DNA from: Aquatica leii
Taxonomy: Eukaryota > Arthropoda > Insecta > Coleoptera > Lampyridae
Assembly: GCA_035610365.1 (NCBI GenBank)
Contig: CM069432.1
Span: forward strand, 175,693,027 to 175,757,026
Reading direction: 5' to 3'
DNA length: 64,000 nucleotides
Positions within the stretch are counted from its first letter, which is position 1. Each line of letters opens with the position of its first letter. The position numbers were made by a program, and so were the translations under genes. The notes under the pieces were generated by a model. That model saw only the letters and a program-made list of their open reading frames with translations. It searched no databases and was not told the DNA's origin. Shown in pieces: positions 20,854 to 34,438 of this stretch.

Positions 20854-22714
20854 CAACGTTATTAAAAAGTATGAAAATCGCAATTTATTGTTTTTTAGGA
20901 AAAATTATTCAGTACAAAAGTTGTTTATGTAATTTGTATCTACAATTGGAAATACTTGAACTGTTATCTGCAATTGTTTCTAAGTTATGCTGTTCCGCGT
21001 AATTTTTTCAAACGGGAAGATATTACTTTTACGTCATCATTCGAAAGAGCATTTTTTTCTCTTTAAAACAGCACTGAAGAATTTTTTTTAAAATTTATTT
21101 TGATAACATTTTTTTCAAGCAAACGCCGGTTCAAGTATTTGCATCAAGTAGGTATATCTCAGACAAAAAAAAATTATGAATCAAAATGTTATCACTAAAA
21201 ACAAATTAGTAACTACGTAATTTAAAGTAAGTGTTCAAATTGTGTTCCATCTGTCCATTTGACAATGACTCAGTCGATTTATAAACCACGAACAGAATTT
21301 TCTAAAAATTCACCGGGAATTGCTAGTATGGTTTTAGTAACTCGGATTATTAAATCTTCAATGTTATTGGACATATCTCTGAAAACTTTGTTTTTTAGGT
21401 ATCCCCAAAGAAAAAAATCTAAAGGGTTTAAATCAAGCGAACGGGATGGCCACTCAATCTTTCCTCATTCCTCAATCCATCTGTTTGAAGAACCGTTATC
21501 CAAATATTGACGAACGTTTAAACTATAATGCGGTAGGGCGCCATCTTGCTAGATCCAGACGCTGTCATTGAGAAGATGTTGGTTGTTTTTATGTGGATAG
21601 AGCACAGCACAATCAGGTGTAATTTTATTCTGTAATAACTGCAAGTATAAAGTCGGAGTTAAGTTCCAATCGATAAAAAAGGGACTAATAATATGCCTCC
21701 TTAGATTGCCAACCCAAACGTTAATATTTTAGGGATACTGCGTATGGTGCTCCAACAACCAATGAGAATTTTCCGATGACCAGTATCTGTAGTTATGTCT
21801 GTATACTTTACGGTTAAGGCAAAACGTAGCTTTGTCAAAGAAACTAATATTGTTCACAAAATTTTCGTTATTATTGCAAATATTTAACATTTTTTAACAA
21901 AATTGTAATCTTCTATCAAAATCACCTTCTGTCAACTCGTGTACAAGGTGTACCTTATATGATTTACACTTTTCACTTTTCAAAATTGAAACGATCGATG
22001 ACTGTAAATATTAAAACCGCTAACCGATTGGTTGATAACTGAGGATCTTTAGATACAGCCAATAACACGTCCAGTTTATCATCACTTGTCGCATTTCTAG
22101 GTCTAGGACTCCTTGGCAAATCTTTAACCCTACCAGTTTGTTGAAAGCGTTTTAAGCAACAACAAATTTAGAAATTGTATTTCTATTTAGATACGTATTA
22201 TTAAATAAATTACAAAAGTCTTGTAAACTATTGCGTCTATCTCCGAAACCCAGCATCATAAGTGTTTTAATTCTCTCACGTTCACTTAAACTCGCCATTG
22301 CTAATCCCAACAGTAACAAATTATTAATTTGACTTAAACAATAACCACCAATAAAGTTACCTCGCTTGAGTTTGTTTATCGTTTTTGTCTTCGATATACC
22401 TACTTGATGTAAATACTTAAATTGGCGTTTTCTTCAAAAAGATGTTATTAAAATAAATTTAAAAGAAATATTCTTTAATACTGTTTTAAAGAGCAAACAA
22501 ATGCTTTATCGAATTGTAAGGTAAAGGTAACATGTTCCCATTTAAAAAAAATTACGCAAAACAGTGTAACTCAGAAGCAATTGCAGATAATAAAAATTCA
22601 AGTATTCCGAGTTGTAAATAAAAATTACATAAACAATTTTTGTATTGCACAATTTTTTCTAAAATGAATATTAACGACAATAAATCTCCGTCTCCATACT
22701 TTTTAATAACCCTG
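20854..22714 (-). mobile_element. Decayed Tc1/mariner-type element with ~180-bp TIRs
   Basis: The ends are inverted repeats of about 180 bp. The right end reads CAGGGTTATTAAAAAGTATG on the minus strand; the left begins CAACGTTATTAAAAAGTATG. Both continue in parallel to about 21030 and 22535 (shared 'TTGTTTATGTAATTT', 'TATCTGCAATTG'). TA flanks both ends (20852-20853, 22715-22716), the classic Tc1/mariner target duplication. Between the arms lies a minus-strand transposase relic. Total 1,861 bp. The arms have diverged noticeably, so the insertion is old. Confidence 0.85.
21230..22300 (-). pseudogene. IS630/Tc1/mariner-type DDE transposase relic
   Basis: Reads from an ATG near 22300: 'MASLSERERIKTLMMLGFGD', a helix-turn-helix-like start, then scattered pieces to 'PFFIDWNLTPTLYLQLLQNK' near 21680. 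Next comes a DGAxPH-like catalytic segment ('DGALPHYSLNVRQYLD', about 21500-21550). Last is 'LNPLDFFLWGYLKNKVF' (about 21385-21435), the hallmark third-acid region where D replaces the usual late D/E. At least six stops or frameshifts interrupt it. I recognise the family from these motifs but cannot name a subfamily. Confidence 0.82.
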
Positions 22715-22716
22715 TA

Positions 22717-24955
22717 TGTATTGAAAGTCACACGTTTGATAATATAGTGACAGACAACAGAATATATCTCGTAACCCAAAAGGATTATTGGATTCAAAAT
22801 AGATTTTGATACAAATTATAATTAAAGCAATTTTTTCAACGTGGAAAGAAACCGTATAAAAAAATTAAATCCATTGAACTAATAGAAACAATATATTTTT
22901 ACGCTAGTATAATATTGAAAAGATCAATTATATAGGAATAAAGAATATAGCTTTTTATGTGATTGTTTATCAGTATTAATCACAGAGTTGGGCATTATTT
23001 GAGTACATACTATTGACTGACGACTTTCATCAAGAAATTATTTAACTTCTATTCACTACGTTAACTAATTTTTATAATAGTTGTTTTTATGCAGTTAAAT
23101 GTAACTTACCACTAAGTATAACATTAAAATAGTGGCGCAAGCGGCCGTAATCCATTTAGTTGTGATAAAATTTTCTTTATAATTTGTACTCAAATTGAAG
23201 TTTTGTCTCGCTCTGATTATTTATCACAAAATTATTATAAGAACCTTTAAATATTAAATAAATAAATTGGCAATAGTTATATTTTTATAATAAATCAACT
23301 CTATATTGACGACAAAACCTCAATTTCAAATCTGTACTGTCTTATTGACCAACAACGCTCAAACTTGTGTTTGTAGTACATTTTTTCACGTTTATTCTAA
23401 AAACATTTCAATTTTTAAATGTAACAGTATTATAATCAAAATATAAAACGTAACAATTTACAGTTGTTCGACAACAATGAAATCATCATACATAATGCAT
23501 GCCCATAATTTAATGTAATGTAAGTATAGCGTGTAACTTATCTATTAAAGCACGTCAAACGTTCTCAAATCTCAAATAATATGTGTACGTAAAAAACGAA
23601 AACAGTTAGGCTACAACAAAAGTGTGTGACATACGCTAATACTACATGGAAAGAATTACGTTACTGTTATAAAGCAATATAGAAATTAGTGTAATTCGCT
23701 GTGAAAATCCAGTCAGTTGTGTAAATGACGTCACAGCTGAGATTGTCAAGGAAGATGAATGTGATGCAAGAAAGGACAAATGAAATTGTTGAGAGGGTGG
23801 ACAGATTTAGTACCCTGTTAGTTAGAATTAGGTTTCAGAATTATTTTAAACCTTACACCAATTAAATTTAAGCTATAATTATTTGTAATATACATATACC
23901 TACAGAATTGTTTTATAAAAAGTACACGTTGTGTAACACAAAAAATATTAATTTTAATTAATGAAGTTGTAAAACAAATTACAGATTCTCTGATTGAAAA
24001 TATTATGTAAAATGTAAATACATACATTTCTATAATAAATTAAAAATTACTTTTAATTTAATAATGAAATATCTAGATTAAACTAAAAATAAATTTATTA
24101 AATAAACTATACAAATAATTTAGGTGATGCATTAAATTAAAGGTTAAGTTAATTTTTTAACTGTAAAAGACTTTTTCTAATAGCTATGTGATGAAATTTT
24201 AAAATATTGGTATGTTGTAAATCAATTTTGGTAATACACATATAATAATACCATACTTGTTTCATCTGTTGTTTTTAAACAAAATTTATAAAAAACGTGT
24301 ATAACTTAAAAAATTTAAAAATTTTTAAAATAACGTTATTCAATTTTCTTTATCAAATAATTAAATTAGAAACTAAGAGTTTATTACACATACGAGGTAG
24401 CTAAATAATACGTCTTGTTAATTTATGCCTTAAACTTAGTTATGCTTGTAAAGTTGAGTGTTCTAAAATTTATTTATCTATTAGATGAATAAGTTAAAAA
24501 GCTTCTAACTTTAAAGAAAAATTCTACTAGTGCTACACTTTTCAATAAATATTTTTTTAATTTAGAATGAGCTTTTAGTAAAGTTTTTTTATAGAACTCG
24601 GTTGGAAAAGTATAACGACTGTGATCAATTTGTATAAAGAAGCATTTCGATGCGATAAAATACTAATAGAATTCGAGAACCTAGCATTATTTTCTAACCA
24701 CAAAATCTGCAGTGTAATGTAGTATTAAAATAATTAGAAAGAAAATATGCATTCATTAGATATAGTATTATTTTCATCTGTGTTCAGCACAAAATTCAAA
24801 TGTTCTTGTACACTTAATTCCAAAGTTGACACAATTACCAAAAATACTTCTGTAAGACTGAAATTTATTAATAAGTACAACTAACATAGGTCAAACATGA
24901 TCTATCAATTTAATGTAACGTCGTTCCATTATTTGACTTAAATCGTCTAAACTAA
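22717..24955. other. AT-rich intergenic DNA
   Basis: No domain recognised. A weak imperfect hairpin joins about 23190-23230 to 23290-23335 (AAATTGA-GTTTTGTC on both sides). Otherwise featureless. Confidence 0.45.
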
Positions 24956-24959
24956 ACTG

Positions 24960-26335
24960 TACGTCATGCACGGCGTTATATCGGTTCCGATCGCTTGCGT
25001 ACTTCACAAGAGCGCGCGCCTACCTCAGCACAGTCGCGAGCCCATCTTTTACTCGGCCATCCTGCAAATTTTGTTTGTTCTCAAACAAATCATTATCATC
25101 TTCTTCTGAAGAAATATCATCTACATTGAGATTGTCGATCCACGGTTTCATATAAGCATATAATCTAGCCAAGTCGATGTCTCCTGTAGACCCTCATAAT
25201 CACCCACAGTTTTACAACAATCTAACGATCGTTACATAATACCATGGTAACTTCAAAGCCTGACCCCAACTGTGTTCTTTTCATCGCTACTAAATCACCT
25301 TCCTTGTAAGTTTGTCCAGACTTAGGTTTTTTGCTAAAACATTTTTTATTTTTCGCTTGTATTTTCAATGTGTGCTTTTTAGCTCGACTAATTTGCCACG
25401 ATCTTCTTAAAACAGATGGTAGAATTACTATTTATCATAATGTGTATTCCAAAATAAAAGTTTGAACGGTGTTGTACCAATACTTCGATGTAGTGTGGCA
25501 TTTAAATACTTTTGCACCGTGTCCAAATGTTTAAACTATTTGTTGGGGTTTGGACAATTTCGATAATAACAGAATGATAAATTCAATTAGCAATAATCTG
25601 TGAAATTGTTAGACGTAAAAGGTATTCCACGATCCAAAACGATTTTACGTGGATAACCAAAAATTGCTGACTATTTTTGGAATCTAGTTAAAACTTTGCT
25701 GTACCCGTTGAACGCGTCGCATACAACCAAACGAATTACGAAAATCTATCTGCAACCACAAATATATGTCTATAACGTTTTTGCGTCGATAGTAAAGGTT
25801 CTAAATGATCCATATGATACACTGCTAATGGCACGTTTCTTTTATCAATTGGGTACAAAAAACCTTCTTGCTTTTCTTGTTTTCTCTCCGCAAGACGCAT
25901 AAAACACAATTACGCACCACTTTATCAAATTTTTTTTGCATATTAGGAAACCAATATTCGCGTTTTATTAGCGTCTTGACTTTACTTTCCAAAAAATGTC
26001 CTTTTTCATGTATTGATCTTATAACTTCTAATTGCATTGATCGATGTACAAACAAACAAAGTTCACTATGCATTTCCTTAAATAAAAGTTACGCGTAACG
26101 TAACCACTATTCAATTCTTCATCTAACTCTAAAATGTTTGTTGGTTGTTTATCTTTGTGTTGCGTTTTTTTAACTCGCGCTATTAAACTTAAATCACATT
26201 CACTAACTAGAAAACAAGAACACGTAGAAATGCGACTAAGCGAATTTACATGAAGCACACTTTTTCCCGGTCGATGTTCAATTGTATAAAAACTCTACCA
26301 AAAATAAAGCACAACTTACAACTCGCGCGCATATT
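24960..26335 (-). pseudogene. Ty3/Gypsy RNase H tail and integrase relic
   Basis: Minus strand. The end of RNase H ('IEHRPGKSVLHVNSLSR', about 26215-26285) leads through a linker to an integrase zinc-binding domain with His-His-Cys-Cys ('HEKGHFLESKVKTLI', 'NCVLCVLR', about 25880-26010). 'HIFVVADRFS' near 25740-25770 corresponds to the start of the integrase core. Beyond 25700 the core is full of stops, ending in an acidic stretch near 25080-25130. It belongs to a different lineage from the other Gypsy copies here. No LTRs found; 5' part missing. Confidence 0.78.
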
Positions 26336-26339
26336 TTTT

Positions 26340-29080
26340 TTTATTCATCGTTAAAGTGAATGCTTTTCATTCCGTTACGATTTTAAAAGGGATGTCGTTC
26401 ACATAAACTTTTTTAATGATCGAATTATAGCTGATATTTTAAATAAACCTGATGTTTATATTAGTAAATTTCCAAACAATAATCTTTAGATCTACAAATT
26501 TTCAATACAATATAGAAAAGAAAAATAATTTTTCTTAGAACAATTCTGTTTAATACATGTGAAAAACAAAAGCTATTAACACATGATACGTATGACCGAG
26601 TTGTAATATACATGCTTTTAATCTGTACATATATACTTATGATGAAAAAATGATTTATACCTTAATTAAATTGTTTACAGCTAACTGACAGAAAGAACAA
26701 TTAAATTTCAATTAGAAATAAAGTGCAATATTAACAATATCTAGAACAGTTTTTATTGTGCAATTAAGGGTAGGTATATTTTTATTAGAAACCTACGTCA
26801 ATTTGTGTACAAACTTAGAATTTTATATGAACATTCAATACATCACAATTATTTTTCTTTTGCAAATAAAATAATAATTTTATTTTTAAATTTGAGGTTA
26901 TAGCTATAATGCACTCTCACTCAAAATTTAATGGTAAGTTAAAATTTATTGCACAATAAGCCATTAAAATAAATCAACGCAAAATATAAAAAAGCAAACT
27001 ACGAGATAATGCTAATATATTAACTGTACGAGATTACAAAATTATTGAAAGTATTATACATACATATATTAACAAACTTAGTTGTCTTCAAAAGAAAAAT
27101 ATTTGTTTCTTCTGAAATAAATCATTGCAAAAGTTTTTTTTTAACAAACTTCTTTATTTTATTGTTATGTTGACATTTAGTAGATTCATAAAAACCCATT
27201 TTCTTTTTAATACGGCGTCATGTTTCAGCTAGTCGTAAACAAACTAAAGTCTGTAAATTAGTAGAAGCGATCAATCATTGAGTAAATTACTAATTCTAAA
27301 GTTTTAAGAAAATGTTAGCTTTTCTTTAAAGTTTACATAATTAAGTTCTTTTGTTAACTAAATCATTTAATCTACTTTTGAGAAGAACTTTTAGGTAACG
27401 GAGAGTTGCAAATGAGATCCTGTTAACTTTGATTTGTCCTATCTATACTGTTTTAATTACCTTTAATTAAAAATTATTTTTGTTTACTCTTGTACAGTTT
27501 CTTAAATTTACGTTATACAATAATCCGACACGACAACATTCAATTACGCACCAACCCCTAATTCCTAAATTGTATGATATGTAACGTACGTTATACCTAT
27601 TGTTATAGTTATATTGTATTCGATTTTCGAGTTTTGACACCATTTATCCGTGAAATATTCATGTTTGATTACTATGGGGATGGTTTAGAACGATGTACCA
27701 GTGTCGAATTTAAGCCGCACATGTTTCATTGTTAGACAATTATAATAAATAGCTATTGCAGAGGGTGTTGTAGACCATTTGTAAATTTATGGAGATATGC
27801 AACAAATTACCCGTCAAAGCATGAAAACAAAATCAAATGTATCACGTAATGTACAGACATCTTAAAAAAAATAAATTTGTGTTTTTATCAAATATTATTT
27901 TTTCAAACAATCGTAACCTTGAGTAATTATCAAAATGTTTAATTAAAGCAAAATGGTAAGAAAAACCTACAAAATCAATACATCAAAAAATGTGAAATTT
28001 ATTTATTTAAATTTAATATTTTTTACGTTTTTATAAATAGAATTAATTAAATCGTAAGTTAAAATAGACATAATATTGTGAATTTTTTTTTGTAAATTAA
28101 GAAGTGTTAGATTGCGATAGCAGAGAGAGAACAGTTAGTTATCTACATTTTCAAACTTGAATCAAGTATATTAACTTAAAAGTATTATTTTTGATGAAAA
28201 TATTTAATTCACAAATCAACTAAGCATATTAATTGAATCTGTTTTGTCCTGCAATGACGTATTTTTACTTATATTTTTAACAACGTAAATTTTTATTAAA
28301 ATATCTTATCGCATTGTACTACATACATATGTATGTACGATGGGATTCTGTTTACTTTCTGTTAGTGTTGATTCCAGTTCTGTTCTCTACGTCTTTTGCA
28401 CCTAACTAATTTGTTGTTTGCATTCATGAAATTTAGTTTTTTTAACTGTCATGTTTGTATTTCCGTCTTCAAAAACTACTCTTGAAGTTCTTATAGTGTC
28501 AAAGTAATTACGTCATAATAATAAAGTACGATTAACTCACAAAACAATTTATTTTTGTGTGATACATAATCGTAGATAATATAAATAATACGCGGTAAAC
28601 TTTAAATCTTGAATATTTAATCTTAAACTAAAACTAGGTGTTTATCAATAAAAAGAAACTGGTATGGTCATCACACGAATTTCCTATTAAAAATTCCTAC
28701 GTATTTATTTTTAAATTGAAGAAAAACATCCAAGTCAAAAGAATATAGATAATTCAGAAAACTTAAGTTTATCATTTTATTTGCTTAAAAGAAATAATAT
28801 TAAAAGTACTAAGTATTATACATTAGATAATTTTTATTTAAAAATTTGTAACTTTGTAGTGATATGTACACGTTTGTATTGACTTCCTAGCACGCTAAAA
28901 TTTGTTTAAAATTTTTTTGCTCGATTTCATTAAGATATAACCGAAATATGGCAAATTCAGGTTATGTTGTCATATCGGCTAACCCCTATATTTGTGCACC
29001 TCGATATTGCTTTCCCTTTTAGTAAACCAATAAAAACTGTTATTTTTAACGTATCTTGCTACCTGTTTTTACTTGTACGA
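26340..29080. other. AT-rich intergenic DNA
   Basis: No gene, RNA or repeat ends recognised. A short palindrome ACATACATATGTATGT lies near 28320. Confidence 0.45.
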
Positions 29081-29084
29081 GTTA

Positions 29085-29780
29085 GGCTGTCTACACGCGG
29101 GGCTACTCAACAGAAACCGAACTGATTTGTGACTTAAATCACTAACTGATTACAAACTGTTTAGTGAAGCTGTTCTGCACACGGCGAGCGACTGGTTATA
29201 AACTGATTAGTGATACGGACGACCAATGATCGAAATCAGTAGTTTCTTCTCATTAAACATGGAGATAGGACGATCATCGCAATCATTGTGTAACATTGTG
29301 AAGATGGATAGCGATTCTGGCGATGATTTTAGCTCAAGTAAAAAAGCTGTAGTTTTATATTATCTACACAAAAGAAACAAAATACAGTGAAGATTTTTTT
29401 TTCAAAAGTTATTTTTTATGCTTCTACTGAATGTCTAATAAAAAGGATTTAGAATTAGTGAAACTGATTTCTCCTGCCTTATGCAAACAAAATACAAACA
29501 TGAAAGAGTGCGTGAATGCTGAGAAACGGATATTAATTACTCTCAAGTAAAAACGTATCACGTTTATTTTTTAAAAATGAAAAGTAGCTATTATGATAGT
29601 AAACTTATTTTATTATAAATTATTGTAAGCTGTATTGTTCTTCATACACGTTAGTCAAAGTTTCGCAAACTGTTCCATAACACCCTTGTGCACTTTCTAC
29701 TCTTGTAGTTAATTGTGTAGTTTGAGGTATGGCTAGCATTGAATGCTCCTGATGTCGGGTTTAGAGTGGGCTACATTTTT
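29085..29780 (+). mobile_element. PIF/Harbinger fragment: TIR plus transposase start
   Basis: The terminal motif GGCTGTCTACACGCGGGG begins at 29085 after TTA, the usual Harbinger target. An ATG at 29304 opens 'MDSDSGDDFSSSKKAVVLYY', like the acidic start of Harbinger transposases. After a gap, 'ELVKLISPALCKQNTNMKECV' followed by 'AEKRILITL' (about 29445-29545) matches the conserved N-terminal helix block preceding the catalytic domain. The catalytic part is missing. 29640-29770 read on the minus strand gives 'MLAIPQTTQLTTRVESAQG', possibly the tail of the partner ORF, which would make this an internally deleted derivative. No right TIR nearby. Confidence 0.6.
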
Positions 29781-30176
29781 CAAATTGTTTGTAGATAATG
29801 TGAACGTTTTCAGATATTATTAAAGTATTATGTACGTAACTACTTCTTGTAGTTAAATAAATTCCGTTGAGCAATGTATATGGCGTAGAGAAACAATATT
29901 TTTTTAAATTTTTTTATTTAAATGTTTTAAGTTTGTACCTACACCATACATCGTTAGTTTTATCGGTTCCATCGGGATAAAACAATAAACATAGGTAACA
30001 AAACAATGCATTAATCGTATCGCATCCACATGCTCACTTATCTTATTATAAACTGCACTAAAAAAGCTTACATTTAACATAAAAAATTGTTTTTAGAAAT
30101 GTTTCTGGTTTAGAATTTAGAATTTGTTTTTCATGGATTCAATTTCTTACTTTATAACTATTTTTAAGTTAGAATA

Positions 30177-31979
30177 CATGGTTTTTCACCTAACCGTTTT
30201 CTTAAAAGTTTTTATACTTCAATCATAATTTAATTTTATTTTTTTTAAATATTGAATAAATGGTTATTGGCTTTATATTTAAAATATATTCAAGAACGTA
30301 TCACTCGCGGTTATACCGGAAGTGACATCAGTTTTTTTATTTCATACGGAATGCTATAGTTTTTATTAATTTTTTCAATTTTACATGTAATTTTAAACTA
30401 ATTTTTTTATAGCTCATTATCCCAAAAGTCAAAGGTTTTTGAGATGTTTAGATGTTTTTGAAAATTTTTAATTTATAACATCAACTTTAAACATTTATAT
30501 TGAAATTATAAACTGTAAGTTGCGATATTTGTATCACTATTCATTGAAATTATCATCTTTTAAACAACTTTTTGTAAAAGTCTAACAAACATACAGAGTG
30601 TTCAAAATGTAATGCCAAAGTTAACAACTTTTACATGCGTAAAACTCCATTTTTTTTAAATGGAACGGCCTATACATATTCGGATTGTTAAAACACAATG
30701 AAATATTGCATTAATTGATATAATGTTTCCTTATACCCATCTTTACCTGTTAAAGAGTTATGAGGATTTGTTTGATATTACTACAGATTTCAATTAAAAC
30801 GCCCTCTTGTGGCGAGATCCTAAATCGCAATCACCACAATTTATTTAGAGTTAGTTCTTTATGAAATGTTTTTTAAGAGTACTAAGTTTATTGAATTCCG
30901 TTGAGCTGTTTCGAAGCTACAGACATTTCTTTGGAAAACCCTTTAAACGCTTCTTACCACTTTATTTTTTGAGATAGGGCAAAAAGTATTTAACAAAAAA
31001 TATTTGATTTTATTTTAACTTTAGAAATAATATATTTTTTTGTTACATTAATAAGACGAAATTTCGAGAAACTTCACTAATTTAATTAAAGATAGCCGTT
31101 ATACCCCCTGGTGGTCATTTAACAAAATTAAAAATTATTTTCTCTTGGCCAATTTATTTATACAATTTTTACCGCAAGTCTCTACAATAAGTGATTTTAA
31201 TTAATTTTTATACTAATCATAACTCATTAACGGTTAACTATTATTCTAAGCCGTTCTGCATAATTATTAGAATTAGATTGTATCAAACAACAATGTCTAT
31301 TTGCAGCTTAGTGACAAATGTCATATGTATTAGGTACTCAACCTAGTACCTGAAATATTAAAATAATTGACATTTGTACTAATATCAAACAAATCCGTAT
31401 AACTCATTAAAGGTAAAAATGGGTATAAGAACCCATATACCAATTCATGCAGTATTTTATTATGTTCTTAACCATCCTAATATGTACAGCCGTTCCGTTT
31501 GAAAACAATGGGTTTTACGCATATAAAAGTTGTTAACCTTGGCATTATATTATGAACATTCTGTATGTGTATTGGATCCTTACAAAAAAAAAATAATAAT
31601 TTTAATAAATGTGATAGAAATATCGTAGTTTAAACTTAATTTGACAAGATATGAATTTTTAAAGTTGATATTTGTCACAAATGTGAAAATTCTAAAAAAC
31701 ATCTAAATATCTCAAAAACCGTTGACTTTTGGAATAATGAGTTATGAACAAAACTAGTTTAAAAGTACACGTAAAGTTGAAAAAATTAATCAAATGTATA
31801 GCATTTCATATAAAATAAAAAAGCTGATGTCACTTCCGTTATAACCGGAAGTGATACGTACTTTAATATATTTTAATTGTAAAGCCAGTAACCATCTACT
31901 TAATATTTAAAAAAATCAAAATAAAACTATGATTGGTAGAATAAAAACTTTTAACGAACGGATTACGTGAAAAACTCTG
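30177..31979. mobile_element. Outer foldback TIR element (arms 414 bp), split by a nested insertion
   Basis: Left arm 30177-30590, right arm 31566-31979. Both begin C-A-(T/G)-(G/A)-GTTTTTCAC toward the outside, are flanked by TA (30175-30176, 31980-31981), and match along their length ('ACGTATCACT', 'GGAAGTGACATCAG', 'AAAAGTCAA.GGTTTTTGAGAT'). Without the nested element the two arms would meet at a central TA, so the original was an almost pure palindrome of about 830 bp. No coding frame. Non-autonomous, Tc1/mariner-like by its TA target. Confidence 0.8.
30594..31563. mobile_element. Nested TIR element inserted at the centre of the outer foldback
   Basis: 970 bp. The ends read CAGAGTGTTCAAAATGTAATGCC (left) and CAGAATGTTCATAATATAATGCC (right, minus strand); the inverted repeats extend about 190 bp (to about 30785 and 31385). 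TA flanks at 30592-30593 and 31564-31565. The roughly 590-bp middle is not inverted-repeated and has no frame with recognisable motifs. A second non-autonomous TA-targeting family. Confidence 0.8.
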
Positions 31980-32021
31980 TATATGTATGTACAACATGAT
32001 ACATTTGTGTATTGTTAATAA

Positions 32022-33600
32022 TGAATACAAAAATTATAAACACATGCACTGTTTAACTGTTTGTTTAAAAAAAATTTGACGTATAATAGTACATTGTACT
32101 AAATAATTTAAATTTTCTATGATTGAATTTACATTATAATAATTATAAAAATTGTCTGGGTTTGCAGTTTAAAAATTTGAGATTTGGAACCTATTTATCA
32201 GGGTTGTTACAAGCTTTAGGTCTTACGAACCTTGCACGGCCAACTCACACAGTCGGAGATAGGAGAGGTTCAAGTGAATAATAATTAAGGGCGCCAGATC
32301 TTTTATAATTAACACTTCTGCTTCGATCAAGACAGATGGTCCAAACTTGTAACGAATTTTTAGGTTTGTAATCCTTGTTACTCTGATGTTCGGGTAACCA
32401 CAATAAAAGAGGAAGGTATGTTACCATAAAAGAAAGATTAACAGGTATAAAAACTTTAATTTAGTAATGTAGATGATTAACAAGAGTATATCTAATTCTC
32501 AGTGCATAAATGCCAGCAGTATCGGCAACACACAATACATAGGTTAAGTCGAAGCGAACAGCGAAGAAAATTTTGTAATGAATATTGTTTGTACACAACA
32601 TGCGATACACAAAAAATAATGAATAAAACTACCTTAATGGTATTAAAACAATGATCGTAATTACGGAAATTACCATTAGCCAAAGTTCCGTGAGTGACTT
32701 TTCTGACAGCGATAAAATAATTAAATAAACTTACCCACAATCCAGTACCTACTTGATCGAAGAAAACGTTTTCCCCGGTAAGTGAGCCTAGAATAAATTT
32801 GAGTAGCAAATCGTGTCAACACAATGACTCACGAAATCAAGATCTACAAAATTGTTAATTACTGCTAAAAGAAAGTACACATAACATAACCCGATTATCG
32901 AATGCTGTTGTACACATTCAATGAAAGTTGGTTTCGCAGGTGTTTGCCGCATGAGTAGGATCTCGAAGAAAAGTTCTTGTCTTCGGTTTTTTTAGTTTTA
33001 AACGTAGGCCTTATATATAGAGTTATACTCGTCCCATGAAGGTATTTATCGATATTAATCCCTCATTATTCTTTATTGAATAGAAACATGTGGCCAACTC
33101 GTGGCGGAACGGCTATCAAATCAAGAAGAAATTACAAAGGAATTCTAACAAAACGGATGTAAATATCTTACCCTGTGACGAATACATTATTTTAAAAACG
33201 TAATGAAGTTATAATTTGATTTCCATTACAGAGGATGATATTCGAAAATTTTCTTTAAGCGACACCGGCCATTTTATGCAGTTGTCAGCTTAACGACTTC
33301 GTCGTAAAATGACAGTCACAAGAAAAGATCGGCAGAGAGCGTCAAAACCGGAATCTAATTTTAATTCAATATACAGGGTATTACGTTATAAAAATTTTGC
33401 ACGTAATGAATACAATGAATACAAAAATTATAAACACATGCACTTTTTAACTGTTTGTTTAAAATTTTTTTTGACGTATAATAGTACATTGTACTAAATA
33501 ATTTAAATTTTCCATGATTGAATTTACATTATAATAATTTAAAAAATTGTCTGGGTTTGCAGTTTAAAAATTTGAGATTTGGAACCTATTTATCAGGGTT
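32022..33600. repeat. Direct repeats of ~190 bp flanking 1.2 kb
   Basis: 32022-32208 ('aatgaatacaaaaattataaac' through 'ggaacctatttatcagggtt') recurs at 33412-33598 with only a few differences. The 1.2 kb between is less AT-rich, starts GTTACAAGCTTTAGG and ends near a CAGGGTATTACG string. It has no recognised domain (frames at 32492-32809 and 33309-33497 look incidental). It could be a small LTR-type element (TRIM) or a segmental duplication. Confidence 0.6.
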
Positions 33601-34288
33601 TTGTAATTTTATAAAATAAAAAACGTTTTTCATTTTTTTTTTGAATAATTCAAAAATTTGACATTTTGCCTATAAAGCGTTTTCTTTTAATTTGCTGCTT
33701 TCAACCGGAAACCACGGATTTTTGTTTTGTTTGTATTGAGATTTGATATTAATAACGCTGCTAAAGAGACCATTTTTTTAGACACTCATTGCTGATTAAC
33801 AATAAACGTAAAATAATATTATTTGAATATGTGTAGACGTAAAAAATACTAGTATCATCTGGTATGATTCTACGGATATGTTACAATCAACTTCATTTTG
33901 TTTTCTTTTTGATAATACTGTAATGCAGTATTTTTATAGTCAAAAGAATATTATTTCAACCTTCAACTATAGTCTTACAAATTAATTTAAAAAAATGTAC
34001 AGTACATTTTTGCAGTTTTTGAAAATTACGTACGACAAATATACCGTTTTACATACGTCGTGCAACTCCTACTGGTTCATGATTACTGAACTAAAATCAT
34101 CGCCGGCTACAAACATGAGAGCCCTTTAGCATCTTAAAACTGCATATGAAATTTCGTAGTGAGGGTCGCAACGTCAGGTAAGAATGGTTTGCTACATATA
34201 CAGCCATAGGCTCAAATCATTGTAACCCCAACATAAAGAAATTACCTATTTAATATACGTTGCTTTGAATGACGACCATATTAAAGAG
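33600..34288. other. AT-rich intergenic DNA
   Basis: Nothing recognised. Confidence 0.4.
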
Positions 34289-34393
34289 CAGCGATTTCCA
34301 ATACGCGGCCCGCGGCTTACATTAGCACCTATTTAATAGTAGCTATATGAATCTAGTGGCGGCTCTCGGTCACTCATAAGTTGGAAACTCCTG
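34289..34393. mobile_element. Possible 105-bp hAT MITE
   Basis: The ends are CAGCGATTTCCAA (left) and CAGGAGTTTCCAA (right, minus strand). GCGGCCCGCGGC lies just inside the left end, typical of hAT termini. The 8-bp flanks TTAAAGAG and TCTTAGAG agree at 5 of 8 positions, a degraded duplication at best. Confidence 0.4.
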
Positions 34394-34438
34394 TCTTAGA
34401 GTAATAAAAAGTAGATGATACTTATATCCCAATATGTT

